This document shows positions 1-8,120 of a DNA stretch of 64,000 nt, piece after piece. Location: positions 28,217 through 92,216 of the forward strand of contig NZ_JAIZZK010000016.1 in the NCBI RefSeq assembly GCF_020443705.1. Direction: 5' to 3'. Made by a program: the position numbers and the translations under genes. Within the stretch, counting starts at the first letter, position 1; every line of letters starts with the position of its first letter. The DNA is from Clostridium algoriphilum (lineage in GTDB: Bacteria > Bacillota > Clostridia > Clostridiales > Clostridiaceae). Under the pieces are notes generated by a model, which saw only the letters and a program-made list of their open reading frames with translations, was not told the origin of the DNA and did no database searches.

Positions 1-704
1 GATACGCTTACAATTTCTAAATGTTTTCTTTTTAGAATCTGATATTTTACTATCAAAATAACAGTGTAAGTTCCAATGAATATCCGTTGTCTTTTCATAT
101 TTATCTATTTCTAATCATTTAAGTCTTCAAAACTATAATTCTACATTGTTTTCCAATTACCTTTATATAATGTAACATTTTTGTCAATATGTACTGTTTT
201 TGTATGATTTATAAAAATATCACCACAGCCAATTATGAACTGCTACTTACTCTATATATTCATCATCTATTTTTTATAATATCTAGTCTCTAGTCATAAT
301 TTCACCTTGGATATTAAGACCTAGTAGACACATCATTCTTAATTGTCATTCATATGATAATAATCAGACAAATTAATTTTTAAACACCTATTTTATAATA
401 AGGTATCGTGATTATTTAAGCACTAAGTACATCTAAATATGGACTTGTCTCGTTGCGAAAAATAATAAATTCAAACATAATAAAATAATATTGGTATAAA
501 AATCAATGCTATTTTAAATAATTTCATAATTTATTTGATACAACATAAAACACCATAAATTCAGTTATGAATATTACAGTGTTCTTATAGATTACTCGAT
601 TTTAGTAGTTGTGACGCTTTAAAAGAATATTGTTCATTAGCACAATATAAAAACTAATAATTCTTATTACTTATATTTGTATTTTTTTCACAATGACCTC
701 CATG
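1..704. other. AT-rich stretch without a recognisable gene
   Basis: No open frame of useful length with a ribosome binding site was seen on either strand, and no repeat of the TAGCAA family is present. Short fragments of former genes may be hidden here but none is recognisable. Confidence 0.6.
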
Positions 705-751
705 ATAGAATAAAAATCCCTACAAGTAACATTTTATTCCTTGTAGGGATT
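705..751 (-). terminator. Terminator of the flavin-reductase-like gene
   Basis: A perfect 12-bp stem (AATCCCTACAAG at 715-726 pairing with 740-751) is followed on the minus strand by a T-rich run. It lies downstream of the minus-strand gene ending at 865. Confidence 0.75.
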
Positions 752-864
752 ATTAACACTAAGGCATACTCAATTTTTTAGACTGCTCATCTGATAATCT
801 ACTCTGCAACCAGTTCTGAACACTTCATTGCCTCTCTTTTTTGAATTTACACAGCTTTGGTCTA

Positions 865-1425
865 TTATTTTAGTGCCAATCCATCACGGTACGCATTGCC
901 GACCTTTTCTCCGACTTTCAGGTAATCCTTACTCATCCAATCGTAAATAATCGGGTCAAACTTCGTCAGTGATACCTTCCCGTTTTCTCCCAGAATACGC
1001 TCATCTATGCTGACGTTAACGATTTCTCCCACCATTCTCCAGGTCTCTTCGTCGTAACTTTTCATTCTGCACTCCAGAGCCATTGGCAGTTCCTCAATCA
1101 AAGGTGCATCTACAAACTCAGACTTCACCGCATGAAAGCCAGCTTTTTCGAATTTGTCAGACACCTTATTACCAGATTCAATTCCTACATAGTCACAGGC
1201 TACAACGTTAGCCGCATCTGCCATACTAACGGTGAACGCCCCACGGGCAAGGATATTCTTCACAGTCTTACGTTGTGCACTGAGGCATATTGATATCTCA
1301 GTTTCATTGCTGATACCTCCCCATACGGCAAGCATCGCATCTGGTGTACCTTCTTCGCCATAGGTGGAAATGATAAAAACCGGCTGCGGTAATGTGTACG
1401 GTTTTGCTCCAAAATTCTTTCTCAT
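865..1425 (-). CDS. Flavin reductase-like domain protein
   Basis: The 186-residue protein resembles the flavin reductase-like (FMN-binding split barrel) family, which binds FMN and often reduces flavins or acts as a small flavoprotein. Typical features are the N-terminal stretch with PQPVFIISTYGEEGTPDAM, the ISICLSAQRKTVKNI segment that normally contacts flavin phosphate, and the DKFEKAGF motif. Length is normal for the family. A GGAG-type ribosome site precedes the ATG. It is transcribed alone, with its own terminator downstream. Base composition is clearly richer in G and C (many GCC, CCG, CTG-type codons) than neighbouring genes, which suggests recent acquisition. The physiological substrate cannot be read from the sequence. 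Confidence 0.8.
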   Translation of the reverse strand: MRKNFGAKPYTLPQPVFIISTYGEEGTPDAMLAVWGGISNETEISICLSAQRKTVKNILARGAFTVSMADAANVVACDYVGIESGNKVSDKFEKAGFHAVKSEFVDAPLIEELPMALECRMKSYDEETWRMVGEIVNVSIDERILGENGKVSLTKFDPIIYDWMSKDYLKVGEKVGNAYRDGLALK

Positions 1426-1686
1426 CGTTTCATTCTCCTCTACTACATTTTACTTAAATCTTTCATTAGTGCCATAACATCAATGTTTTGTGAACACAGG
1501 AGGATATGATAACCTCCATTATACGATATATAGAAGTTTTAATTTAGAATTTACATATATAACACTCAAACTTGGCTATTTGAGCTTTTTCACTAAATAG
1601 TTAGCAATTTTTTAAAATTGTTTATTTTGATCCATCATATTGCTTTCCTATTGATATATATTCCAAAACAAATTGCATTATAATAT

Positions 1687-2259
1687 TTATTCCCTCTCAG
1701 CTACTACCCTACAAGGTAATCCTGTCATATCTGCAAAGTTAATTGGATATGCATTAGCTGTAAATTTAATTGATTTTTTTTGATTTAAAACTTTATATAA
1801 ATTACATAAATTTTCAATAACAAATACATCTCTATCTGCACAATATTGATCTTTAGGTGTATGGTCTTTACCACGTCTTACTCCCGCAAAGTCTATACCA
1901 ATAATTGAAATTTTACGATTAACCAACTGAGTAATTAATTCATCCGATAACTGTGGATGTGATGTGAAATAAGTTTTTGTACCATATCCTTCTTTTTCTA
2001 TATATCCTGTGTAAAAAGCAACAAACATATTTTCATTCACTAAATTGATATCTATATCTGATACATCAATGTCTTTATCTAATATCTGACTTACATCAAA
2101 TACTATAGCGTCCCTCTTTGTATATTCTAGCGGAAACTCTTTGTCCATTACATCAAAATGAGTTCCCAAATGACCGAATGAAGCCATTTTTGCCTCATCA
2201 TTATTTAAAACATTTTTATTGGATTCTTTGGTAATCTTTACGCTTAAATCTATTAACAA
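1687..2259 (-). CDS. Cyclase family protein (kynurenine formamidase-like)
   Basis: This 190-residue protein belongs to the metal-dependent cyclase/kynurenine formamidase family. The signature metal-binding segment is visible near residues 29-36 as GHLGTHFD, corresponding to the family HxGTHxD motif, and IIGIDFAGVRRGKDHTP matches the later part of the fold. It is slightly short for the family (usually about 200-220). It follows the MarR gene with a 13-bp gap and so forms a two-gene operon with it. The family hydrolyses amides or lactones; the substrate here is unknown, but co-transcription with a MarR regulator suggests an inducible small-molecule response. Confidence 0.75.
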   Translation of the reverse strand: MLIDLSVKITKESNKNVLNNDEAKMASFGHLGTHFDVMDKEFPLEYTKRDAIVFDVSQILDKDIDVSDIDINLVNENMFVAFYTGYIEKEGYGTKTYFTSHPQLSDELITQLVNRKISIIGIDFAGVRRGKDHTPKDQYCADRDVFVIENLCNLYKVLNQKKSIKFTANAYPINFADMTGLPCRVVAERE

Positions 2260-2272
2260 AATTTATCACTCC

Positions 2273-2743
2273 TTATTTTAATTTCTCTATTTGAATTTCT
2301 AAGTATTTGATATATTTACTTAGGGACTTGCTTACAATGTGCGAATCATTATCATCAAGTTCTTCAAAAAACTTTTTATCTCTTTCTCTCCCAGAAAAAT
2401 GTATTTTTAAATGTTCATCAAATAATTCTTGACCTTTTGGGGTCAATTTGTAATAAATCTCTTTTTTATTACATTCTGATTGGTAACTTTCAATATCTCT
2501 ATTATTTAATAATTTTTTTACTATTCTACTAATAGCACTTTTATCCATTTTTAACTTTAATGATATTTTTGTAACATTTGGCTGTTCTAATTTACCTATT
2601 AGGTGAATGCAGTGGATTTCCGAATGTCCATAGTTATGTAAAATTTCTCTTGAGTTTAATTTATCTAATGCATCGTGTTTTTCAAAAAGTTCTGTAAATT
2701 GATCAAGTAATAATTCTGAATACAACATATGTTTTTTGTTCAC
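2273..2743 (-). CDS. MarR family transcriptional regulator
   Basis: A 156-residue winged-helix protein. The recognition-helix region reads NVTKISLKLKMDKSAISRIV at about residues 55-75, followed by the wing (KKEIYYKLTPKGQELF), as in MarR repressors that dimerise and bind palindromic operators. The start is uncertain: the GTG at 2743 lies directly after AAAGGAA, too close for normal spacing, while the in-frame ATG at 2728 lies rather far from it. It is the first gene of an operon with the cyclase gene. Two inverted repeats overlap its promoter, so it most likely represses itself and the cyclase gene and is released by a small ligand. Confidence 0.85.
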   Translation of the reverse strand: MNKKHMLYSELLLDQFTELFEKHDALDKLNSREILHNYGHSEIHCIHLIGKLEQPNVTKISLKLKMDKSAISRIVKKLLNNRDIESYQSECNKKEIYYKLTPKGQELFDEHLKIHFSGRERDKKFFEELDDNDSHIVSKSLSKYIKYLEIQIEKLK

Positions 2744-2773
2744 TTCCTTTCAACAAATACAAGTAAAATGTTT

Positions 2774-2828
2774 TTGTTGCGTAAGCAACAATATAAGTAT
2801 AATGCATTATTGTTGCATAGTCAACAAT
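2774..2828 (-). promoter_or_regulatory. MarR operon promoter with two operator palindromes
   Basis: Reading the minus strand, TTGACT (2819-2824) and TATACT (2796-2801) are separated by exactly 17 bp, a near-consensus sigma-A promoter. Two related inverted repeats frame it: TTGTTGCGTAAGCAACAA at 2774-2791, just downstream of the -10, and ATTGTTG-N6-CAACAAT at 2809-2828, covering the -35. This layout is classic for autorepression by the adjacent MarR protein. Confidence 0.75.
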
Positions 2829-2880
2829 AATTGATTTTTTTACTTAATCCAAATACACTGATATTAATATTTCTATAACA

Positions 2881-2919
2881 GAAATGAGGAGTATTTTTTC
2901 TTATACTCCTCATTTTTCT
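2881..2919 (+). terminator. Hairpin with T-run
   Basis: AAATGAGGAGTAT pairs with ATACTCCTCATTT across a T-rich loop and is followed by TTTCTC on the plus strand. No plus-strand gene immediately upstream explains it; it may insulate the MarR operon. Confidence 0.5.
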
Positions 2920-3402
2920 CATCCCAATATAGAATTTTGATAAAGTTTTTATTTATTTATGATATAGTTCTCAGTATCACTAGTAAGTTATAATACCTTT
3001 AGTATATTAGTTTTTTAGCAATGATGATAACTCTTCTAACCAGCTCTAGGAATTGAAGTTTATATTTGAGATTTTTATATTTGTTGCAACTTTTTTCACT
3101 TTCGTATTTTTGTTCTGAAAGACTTGAATGGTGCAACAGTATTGATGTAAATCCATTTCTATATTGCCCAATTAGATGTAGTTGAGTTTGCTGAGTTGTT
3201 TTACATCATTCATAAGTCGTATAATTCTACTATTTCGACATATCGACATTATTCTTTTTCCCTACACTAATCAATTAAGTGTTGAATTTTTCAACTTCCG
3301 ATTATAGACATAATGCCCATACATACTTCTAAAACATTCTACTAACAATCTTTCTCCATTCTTTTATCATATTCCTCCTAAATTTGTATAATAAATCAAA
3401 AT
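2920..3402. other. Intergenic stretch, probably decayed sequence
   Basis: No intact gene is visible. Short minus-strand peptide stretches suggest eroded coding DNA but none could be assigned to a family. Confidence 0.4.
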
Positions 3403-3630
3403 TAGCAAGTAAAATCTGTCCGCATACGCTTCCATATTTTACAATGGGGTCGCACCAACAACCTAATAAATGTAAAGAGAATAAACTTCACAATAAACAT
3501 TTCTACTCAACTTATTCTCATTTAAATCTTAATCAAACAGTTCATTCTAGCCATCTCTCTGCTTTATTACCTTTTTTTAGGTGGCTGTCCAGACCCCATA
3601 GAAGAAACTGGGAACAGTTTGTTCTTGCTA
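3403..3630. repeat. TAGCAA element, 228-bp type, copy 1
   Basis: The unit starts TAGCAAGTAAAATCTGTCCG and ends in GGGAACAGTTTGTTCTTGCTA-like sequence. It contains ATGGGGTC near the left end and GACCCCAT near the right end as an inverted pair, and a small hairpin (AAACTG/CAGTTT) next to the right terminus. Copies of the same 228-bp length lie at 4200-4427 and 11117-11344. Open frames inside it are not conserved between copies. Confidence 0.9.
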
Positions 3631-3704
3631 ATAGTAATCCTACAAAATCAAAAAACACCGAAGAAAAAAATAAAAAAATTTTATAAAGTCTTTACGGAAA
3701 CAAT

Positions 3705-4202
3705 ATGATTTATTATATCTCAAACAGGGGTGTCAAGACCTATAACGAATTTGCAGGACTAAAAACTCTTAATAGTCTCTCTCTGGCAAGAGTTAATGAA
3801 CTTCATGCTGATATAAAAAATTATATCTATGGGCATATGGTAAATGTAAGCACCAAATATTTGCAAGATTACATTGGTTTCTTCACATACATTAGGAATT
3901 GGAGAGTAACCAATGGTAATTATCCATCATCTATGAAAGATACAGAACAGATACTCATTGATATACTCAAACTAAAAGTAAAATATACTGTCGCTGACAT
4001 CAATAAAAAAGAACTTGTATTGCCAATGCCTTCAACAAGGTACATAGGCATTTTAAAAGCTCAAACAGAAAAAATAAGGATAGCAACAAGTAATAAATAT
4101 TTCAAGTTTGACGAAGAAGATGGTGTCAAAAGTTTTAACAGAAGAGAATATCTTCTTGACCAACCTAAATCAAAATTATATGCAATCTGTAAAAATTACT
4201 AG
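3705..4202 (+). pseudogene. IS1595/ISXO2-like transposase C-terminal remnant
   Basis: The 165-residue frame contains VNELHADIKNYIYGHMVNVS followed by TKYLQDYIGFFTYIRNWR, which resembles the C-terminal part of IS1595-family (ISXO2-like) transposases, where a His and a conserved aromatic YxxxFxYRxNRR-like stretch follow the DDE core. The N-terminal zinc ribbon and most of the DDE domain are missing, and no ribosome binding site fits the first ATG. The fragment is sandwiched between two direct 228-bp TAGCAA elements, and its stop codon TAG is the first three bases of the downstream element. It is a remnant, not a functional transposase. Confidence 0.6.
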
Positions 4203-4427
4203 CAAGTAAAATCTGTCCGCATACGCTTCCATATTTTACAATGGGGTCGCACCAGAAACCTAATAAATGTAAATAAAGCGAACTTCACAAGAAACATTTC
4301 TACTCAACTTATTCTCATTTAAATCTTAATCAAACAGGTCATTCTAGCCATGTCTCTACTTTATTACCTTTTTTTAGGTGGCTGTCCAGACCCCATAGAA
4401 GAAACTGGGAACAGTTTGTTCTTGCTA
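4200..4427. repeat. TAGCAA element, 228-bp type, copy 2
   Basis: Same orientation and same length as the copy at 3403-3630, with a few substitutions. Together the two copies flank a transposase fragment as long direct repeats. In this copy the open frame seen in the other two is interrupted by a stop. Confidence 0.9.
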
Positions 4428-4948
4428 TAGTTTAAATCGTTATGTAAGAGTAATGTGAATATTATGTGCAATGTATTTATTTAAAAGTTGCATAGAAATT
4501 AGTTTTCGCTCAAGCTTCTGGGGTACGTGAACAAATTGTATCCACAATTTGTTTTGCTATCTAAAGTATTAATTTGATGAAACATGCATCTTCTTCAGTA
4601 AATAATGTTAAATAAATTATTTACTCAACACTTATTTCATTACTCAGCACAAAATCGAAATACATTGCTGAAGCATCTATATTTTATCTATCACCACATA
4701 AAATGTTAATATAATTGGCTTCGCTAAAACTTTCCTCTTGATTTTTTACCAATTCTCCTTTTATCGCTATATCATTTATTATTTTACTCACTAATTATAA
4801 TAATTTAATGCATTCATGAATATGATGTATATATATGTTTTTGGAACTAGATTCTTTACCATATGTTGTAATTAACCTAGTGGACTGTATAAGCATATCT
4901 ATTGATAAGTTGAATACTAAAAGTAATTTATAAAGGGGAGCAGTATTA
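4428..4948. other. Gap upstream of the DUF262 gene
   Basis: Contains one degenerate TAGCAA-type element (4499-4559) and otherwise AT-rich sequence without a recognisable gene. The promoter of the DUF262 gene must lie here, but no convincing -35/-10 pair was singled out. Confidence 0.4.
4499..4559. repeat. Degenerate TAGCAA element (about 72-bp type)
   Basis: The right half (GTACGTGAACAAATTGTA, then the pairing CACAATTTGTTTTGCTA) is intact, while the left half is eroded. Confidence 0.6.
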
Positions 4949-6106
4949 ATGAATAAAGAATTAAAAAAAGCAGCTTCATTTAATCCAACAAATAAAACAC
5001 ATCAAATGCCTATTTTTGAAATATGTAAAGAGGTTGAGAATAAAGAGATAATGTTACCATTATATCAAAGAGATGTATGTTGGACTTTAGAAAAAAATGT
5101 TAGCTTATTAAATTATGAATTATTAGGAAATGCACCGGTATCACCAATATCAATGAATGAAATAAAAAATCTTGCTGTAGCAGTAGATCAAGTTAGTTTT
5201 ATTGATAGAGAGAAAATAGAAGGTGATTTAAGAAACAAGCTTTCTGTAAGTGATGGTCAGCAAAGAATTACTTGTAATTATAAGGCTTACATTAACCATA
5301 AAGATTTTAAAAATATTGTATTAGATATAAATAAAGGTAAGTTTAAAATACTTGAAGAGAATATACAAGAATGCCAAGTACCTGTAGGGATACTTTTAAA
5401 TAAAAATGATGAGTGTATATTTGAATATTGTAAAAATAAGAGTTTCTTATCAAAGGAAGATGTTAAAAATTTACTTTTGCAAATAAGAATTAAGTTTAAA
5501 TCATATAATTATACAATAAATAAGGCTGAGGACCTAACTGAAAAGGATCAAATAGAATGGTTTGAGGTGTTGAACAATGCGGGAAGTAGAGTTACTAGAA
5601 TACAGATGGATATAGCTAAACAGAGATCAAAGAATATAGATATATATAAAGATTATGTACAAGTCTTCACAGACAAAATAAATTATTTTACAGAGAATGC
5701 TTTTAAAATGAAAACTACAGAGGTATCCTATCCTATGGCTATGTTAAATCCATCCTATGAAGTTATTCTAAATAAAAAACATTCAAACAATTATGCACCT
5801 ATTGCATCAGATTATAAGTTCGGGCTAATGGATGAGTTTAAAAGTAAAACGGAAATTTTAGAATTAATTGATATAACATTAAAAAATGTTGATAAAGCTA
5901 TAGAATTTATAAAAATAGAAAAATTAGAAATACCTAATAGAATTGATTATATAACATATTTAACTGGATATTTTATATTCTTAGGTAATAATCAACTAAC
6001 TGGAGATAAGATAAATGCACTAGTTGATTGGTATAAACAAGTTGATTTTACTAATCAAAGCAATCCCGCAAGAAGACAAACTTTTTCAGATTTATTAAAA
6101 ATATAG
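4949..6106 (+). CDS. DUF262 (GmrSD N-terminal-like) protein
   Basis: A 385-residue protein with the ParB/sulfiredoxin-like DUF262 fold. The two hallmark motifs are present: LYQRDVCW at residues 38-45 and SDGQQRIT at 101-108, the latter being the DGQQR nucleotide-binding motif of the GmrS/DUF262 family. The DUF1524 HNH nuclease domain that accompanies DUF262 in GmrSD type IV restriction enzymes is absent, and no nuclease gene follows. The start is supported by a GGGGAG ribosome site 8 bp upstream. A strong terminator follows directly, so it is monocistronic. DUF262 proteins often act in phage defence, and the accessory setting fits, but a defence role here is inference. Confidence 0.8.
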   Translation: MNKELKKAASFNPTNKTHQMPIFEICKEVENKEIMLPLYQRDVCWTLEKNVSLLNYELLGNAPVSPISMNEIKNLAVAVDQVSFIDREKIEGDLRNKLSVSDGQQRITCNYKAYINHKDFKNIVLDINKGKFKILEENIQECQVPVGILLNKNDECIFEYCKNKSFLSKEDVKNLLLQIRIKFKSYNYTINKAEDLTEKDQIEWFEVLNNAGSRVTRIQMDIAKQRSKNIDIYKDYVQVFTDKINYFTENAFKMKTTEVSYPMAMLNPSYEVILNKKHSNNYAPIASDYKFGLMDEFKSKTEILELIDITLKNVDKAIEFIKIEKLEIPNRIDYITYLTGYFIFLGNNQLTGDKINALVDWYKQVDFTNQSNPARRQTFSDLLKI

Positions 6107-6128
6107 TTACTCGCTCTATTTATAACTT

Positions 6129-6165
6129 AAAAGAGCTACTACAATAATTTGTAGTAGCTCTTTTA
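6129..6165 (+). terminator. Terminator of the DUF262 gene
   Basis: AAAAGAGCTACTACA pairs with its complement TGTAGTAGCTCTTTT around a short loop, 23 bp after the stop codon. Confidence 0.85.
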
Positions 6166-6240
6166 GCAAACAGAAGTTTTCACTGCGTTAACAATTTCTA
6201 TAACGGACTCGTGCCACTCTCCTAAAAATATCTATAAAAA
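6162..6240. repeat. Degenerate TAGCAA element (ACAGAAGTTT left arm)
   Basis: Begins TTTTAGCAAACAGAAG and contains the CGTTAAC/CTATAACG hairpin region followed by GGACTCGTGCCA, a diverged form of the GGGGTCGTGTCAG core seen in other copies. The right end is eroded. Confidence 0.6.
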
Positions 6241-6271
6241 AACACCTGATTGTACAGATGCTTAAATATTT

Positions 6272-6655
6272 CTAGCATATAACAAAATCATTTAATAAGT
6301 GATAAACCTTAAAAAGTAATTGAGCCATATTTTTATCTTTAAGGAATTTCATTTCTATTTTTATGCCACCTGAAATTAATAGTTTTATTTCCGAATCAAA
6401 ATCAAAAAATCCTGCAGTTTCAACTGCGTATGTAACTATGCTCTTATAAGGTATACTATAATATTCAATTTTTTTACCAGTAATTCCTTGTTTATCAGCA
6501 ACTAGAATACGTTTATCTGTAAATACCGCTATATCCCTAACTGTCTTCACACAAAAATGTACATTTTCTTTCTCTGAAATAAATGGTTTTAATTCTTCAG
6601 ATAACGGAACTTCCTTGTAAAAATTGAAAATCCTATTTAAATTTATATCAGCCAT
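6272..6655 (-). CDS. Bacterial PH-domain protein
   Basis: About 127 residues when started at the ATG at 6655, which is preceded by AAGGGGAAG; an upstream GTG would add nine residues but lacks a site. The segment IAVFTDKRILVADKQGITGKK followed by the beta strands IEYYSIPYKSIVTYAVE and the C-terminal helix is typical of the bacterial pleckstrin-homology (bPH_8-like) family. These small cytoplasmic proteins have no known enzymatic activity. It stands alone between repeat elements, and its role is unknown. Confidence 0.7.
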   Translation of the reverse strand: MADINLNRIFNFYKEVPLSEELKPFISEKENVHFCVKTVRDIAVFTDKRILVADKQGITGKKIEYYSIPYKSIVTYAVETAGFFDFDSEIKLLISGGIKIEMKFLKDKNMAQLLFKVYHLLNDFVIC

Positions 6656-6747
6656 ACTCTTCCCCCTTATAACTTTAATCACCGATATTATACATCTATT
6701 TATTTATATTTAGCAAATTTGATTTGCTTATAAAAAATAGCAAACTC

Positions 6748-6805
6748 GTTTCACTCATAAACACCCTCAAGGGTCGTAAATAAATTATGAACACAATTTA
6801 TTTCT
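6748..6805. repeat. Degenerate TAGCAA element (72-bp type)
   Basis: Starts ATAGCAAACTCGTTTCACTC and continues through CACCCTCAAGGGTCGT to a degenerate right hairpin (AAATTATGAACACAATTTAT). It abuts a fragment of the NERD/zinc-finger gene. Confidence 0.65.
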
Positions 6806-6952
6806 CTAACAGTGTAATATTCTCAATATTATATTTCTTAATTGTCTTAGGCAATTTATAGTATACACTACATCTGTTTTTGATGTTACCTTTAACTCCG
6901 CGACCATAATTCTGTTTTATTGGATTGTGTAACTTTTCTTTACGCTTATAAA
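6803..6952 (-). pseudogene. Fragment of a second NERD/zinc-finger gene copy
   Basis: On the minus strand this fragment matches two separated parts of the neighbouring gene at 7112-8005: first the YKHREKLHNPIKQNYG-like region, then, after an internal deletion, the AELKVTSKTDVVYTIN-like region. The second part runs uninterrupted through the position where the neighbouring gene carries an insertion, so it preserves the empty site. Both ends of the fragment coincide with TAGCAA elements. It is non-functional. Confidence 0.75.
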
Positions 6953-7114
6953 TAAGCAAACAGACCTTGCCCACTCCGTTTCCAATTTCTGTAACGGGGT
7001 CGTGTCAGTAAACCAATAAATGTAAAACATCTATAAAAGATTATAATAGAACCAGCCCTCCCTATTTTTAAGTGACTACTCCCCCCCATAGTTTATTACG
7101 GAAGTTAACTTCTA
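6953..7114. repeat. TAGCAA element, ACAGAACTTG type, 162 bp
   Basis: Starts TAAGCAAACAGACCTTGCCC and includes the hairpin region ending TCTGTAACGGGGTCGTGTCAG. It ends in a run of Cs, then AAGTTAACTTCTA. The last three bases are the stop codon (TAG on the minus strand) of the zinc-finger fragment. Confidence 0.8.
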
Positions 7115-7432
7115 TTTTGAAATAAACCTACATCTAGGGAAATTCCCACATCCTTTAAATTGACCAAACCTTCCATTTCTTAATACTAATTTTCCTCCAC
7201 ATTCAGGACAAAACCCACTATTAACTTTAATTTCTTTTTCAGCTAAGGTCTTGTGAATTGCTTTTACATGAGTTTTTCTAGTTTCTTTACTATCAACATT
7301 TAAAGAAATTAATTTTTTATATACATCTTCTTTAACTAAATCAGTTATATTCTCAATATTATATTTCTTAATTATTTTAGGCAAATTTATAGTGTACACA
7401 ACATCTGTTTTTGATCTTACTTTTAACGACAT
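7112..7432 (-). pseudogene. C-terminal half of split NERD protein (C4 zinc finger)
   Basis: The 106-residue frame ends in a topoisomerase-type C4 zinc finger: FCPECGGKLVLRNGRFGQF followed by KGCGNFPRCRF, giving four Cys in CxxC-x(n)-CxxxxxC spacing. The upstream part (VVYTINLPKIIKKYNIENI) is typical of the linker in NERD-domain proteins with a C-terminal zinc finger. Its apparent start ATG lies inside a 132-bp insertion, so this is the 3' half of a gene whose 5' half is at 7478-8005. It may still be translated as a small DNA-binding peptide, but no gene-specific ribosome site predating the insertion exists. Confidence 0.75.
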
Positions 7433-7559
7433 TTCAGAAGGAAAGTCTCCTCATTTTATAAGTGGGAGTTACATACCCTAACAAATAGAAAACTTCAGTG
7501 GGTGTATAACTCTCCTTCTGAAGTCGTTAATATTGCAGCTCCGAAGGAGATGATTTAAC
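7428..7559. mobile_element. 132-bp insertion splitting the NERD gene
   Basis: The insertion is bounded by a 6-bp direct repeat TTTAAC (7422-7427 and 7554-7559). It contains inverted repeats TTCAGAAGGA (7433-7442) and TCCTTCTGAA (7513-7522), and a further hairpin ACTTCAG/CTGAAGT. Imperfect subterminal hairpins and lack of coding capacity resemble a miniature element derived from an IS200/IS605-like or other small IS. The related fragment at 6803-6952 lacks it. Confidence 0.65.
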
Positions 7560-8005
7560 TCCGCCCTTGTTGTAAAAGCTATTATTGAAATATACTTTAT
7601 ATCTTCAAAACCATTTAAAACTTCTTTCAATGCTTGTATATGTCCATAATTTTGTTTTATTGGATTATGTAGTTTTTCTCTGTGCTTATAAATTACTTGT
7701 TTCCAATTATCATCAAATTCATTACCAATAATCCATCCTTTATAATTTTTAGTTTCTATTACAAAAATACCATAGTTAGATACTATTACATGGTCTATCT
7801 GTGTTGTTTTGTTACCTACTTGTAACATGATGTTGTTAATTAACCTATATTTTGTTTTATCAAGACCTGATAAGAGAAAAGCAACAGACTTCTCACCAAT
7901 GGCTCCTTTGATTTTAGGCATAAAAACTTCCAATACCCCCGCTGCAATAATTAAGAGCCATAGATACCAAAACTGCGTTAATAATTTAAAAGCTATCTCC
8001 ATCAA
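7478..8005 (-). pseudogene. N-terminal half of split NERD-domain protein
   Basis: Starts with one membrane segment (about residues 10-30) followed by a NERD (nuclease-related) domain: GAIGEKSVAFLL, then NNIMLQVGNKTTQIDHVIVS, NYGIFVIETKNYKGWIIG and a Trp/Gln stretch. The IDHVIV and ETK residues correspond to the restriction-endonuclease-like core. The reading frame leaves the family sequence after FTTRAEL, where the 132-bp insertion begins, and adds about 25 unrelated residues. The intact gene would encode NERD plus a C4 zinc finger of about 260 residues. Nuclease activity of this truncated form is doubtful. Confidence 0.8.
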
Positions 8006-8120
8006 TTTTCACTTCCTATTCGTTCTTTCATTAGAATAAATAAACTTACAGTTTATTTAACGACCTCCGAGGTCGTAATAAAAACTGGAAGCTTTTCTTT
8101 GTATTTATATTCCTTATCAT

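Noticed and set aside
3384..3686. Open frame of 100 codons inside the 228-bp element, also visible as 66 codons at 11158-11358
   Set aside because: The frame is interrupted by a stop in the sister copy at 4200-4427 and has no ribosome site; it is an accident of the repeat.
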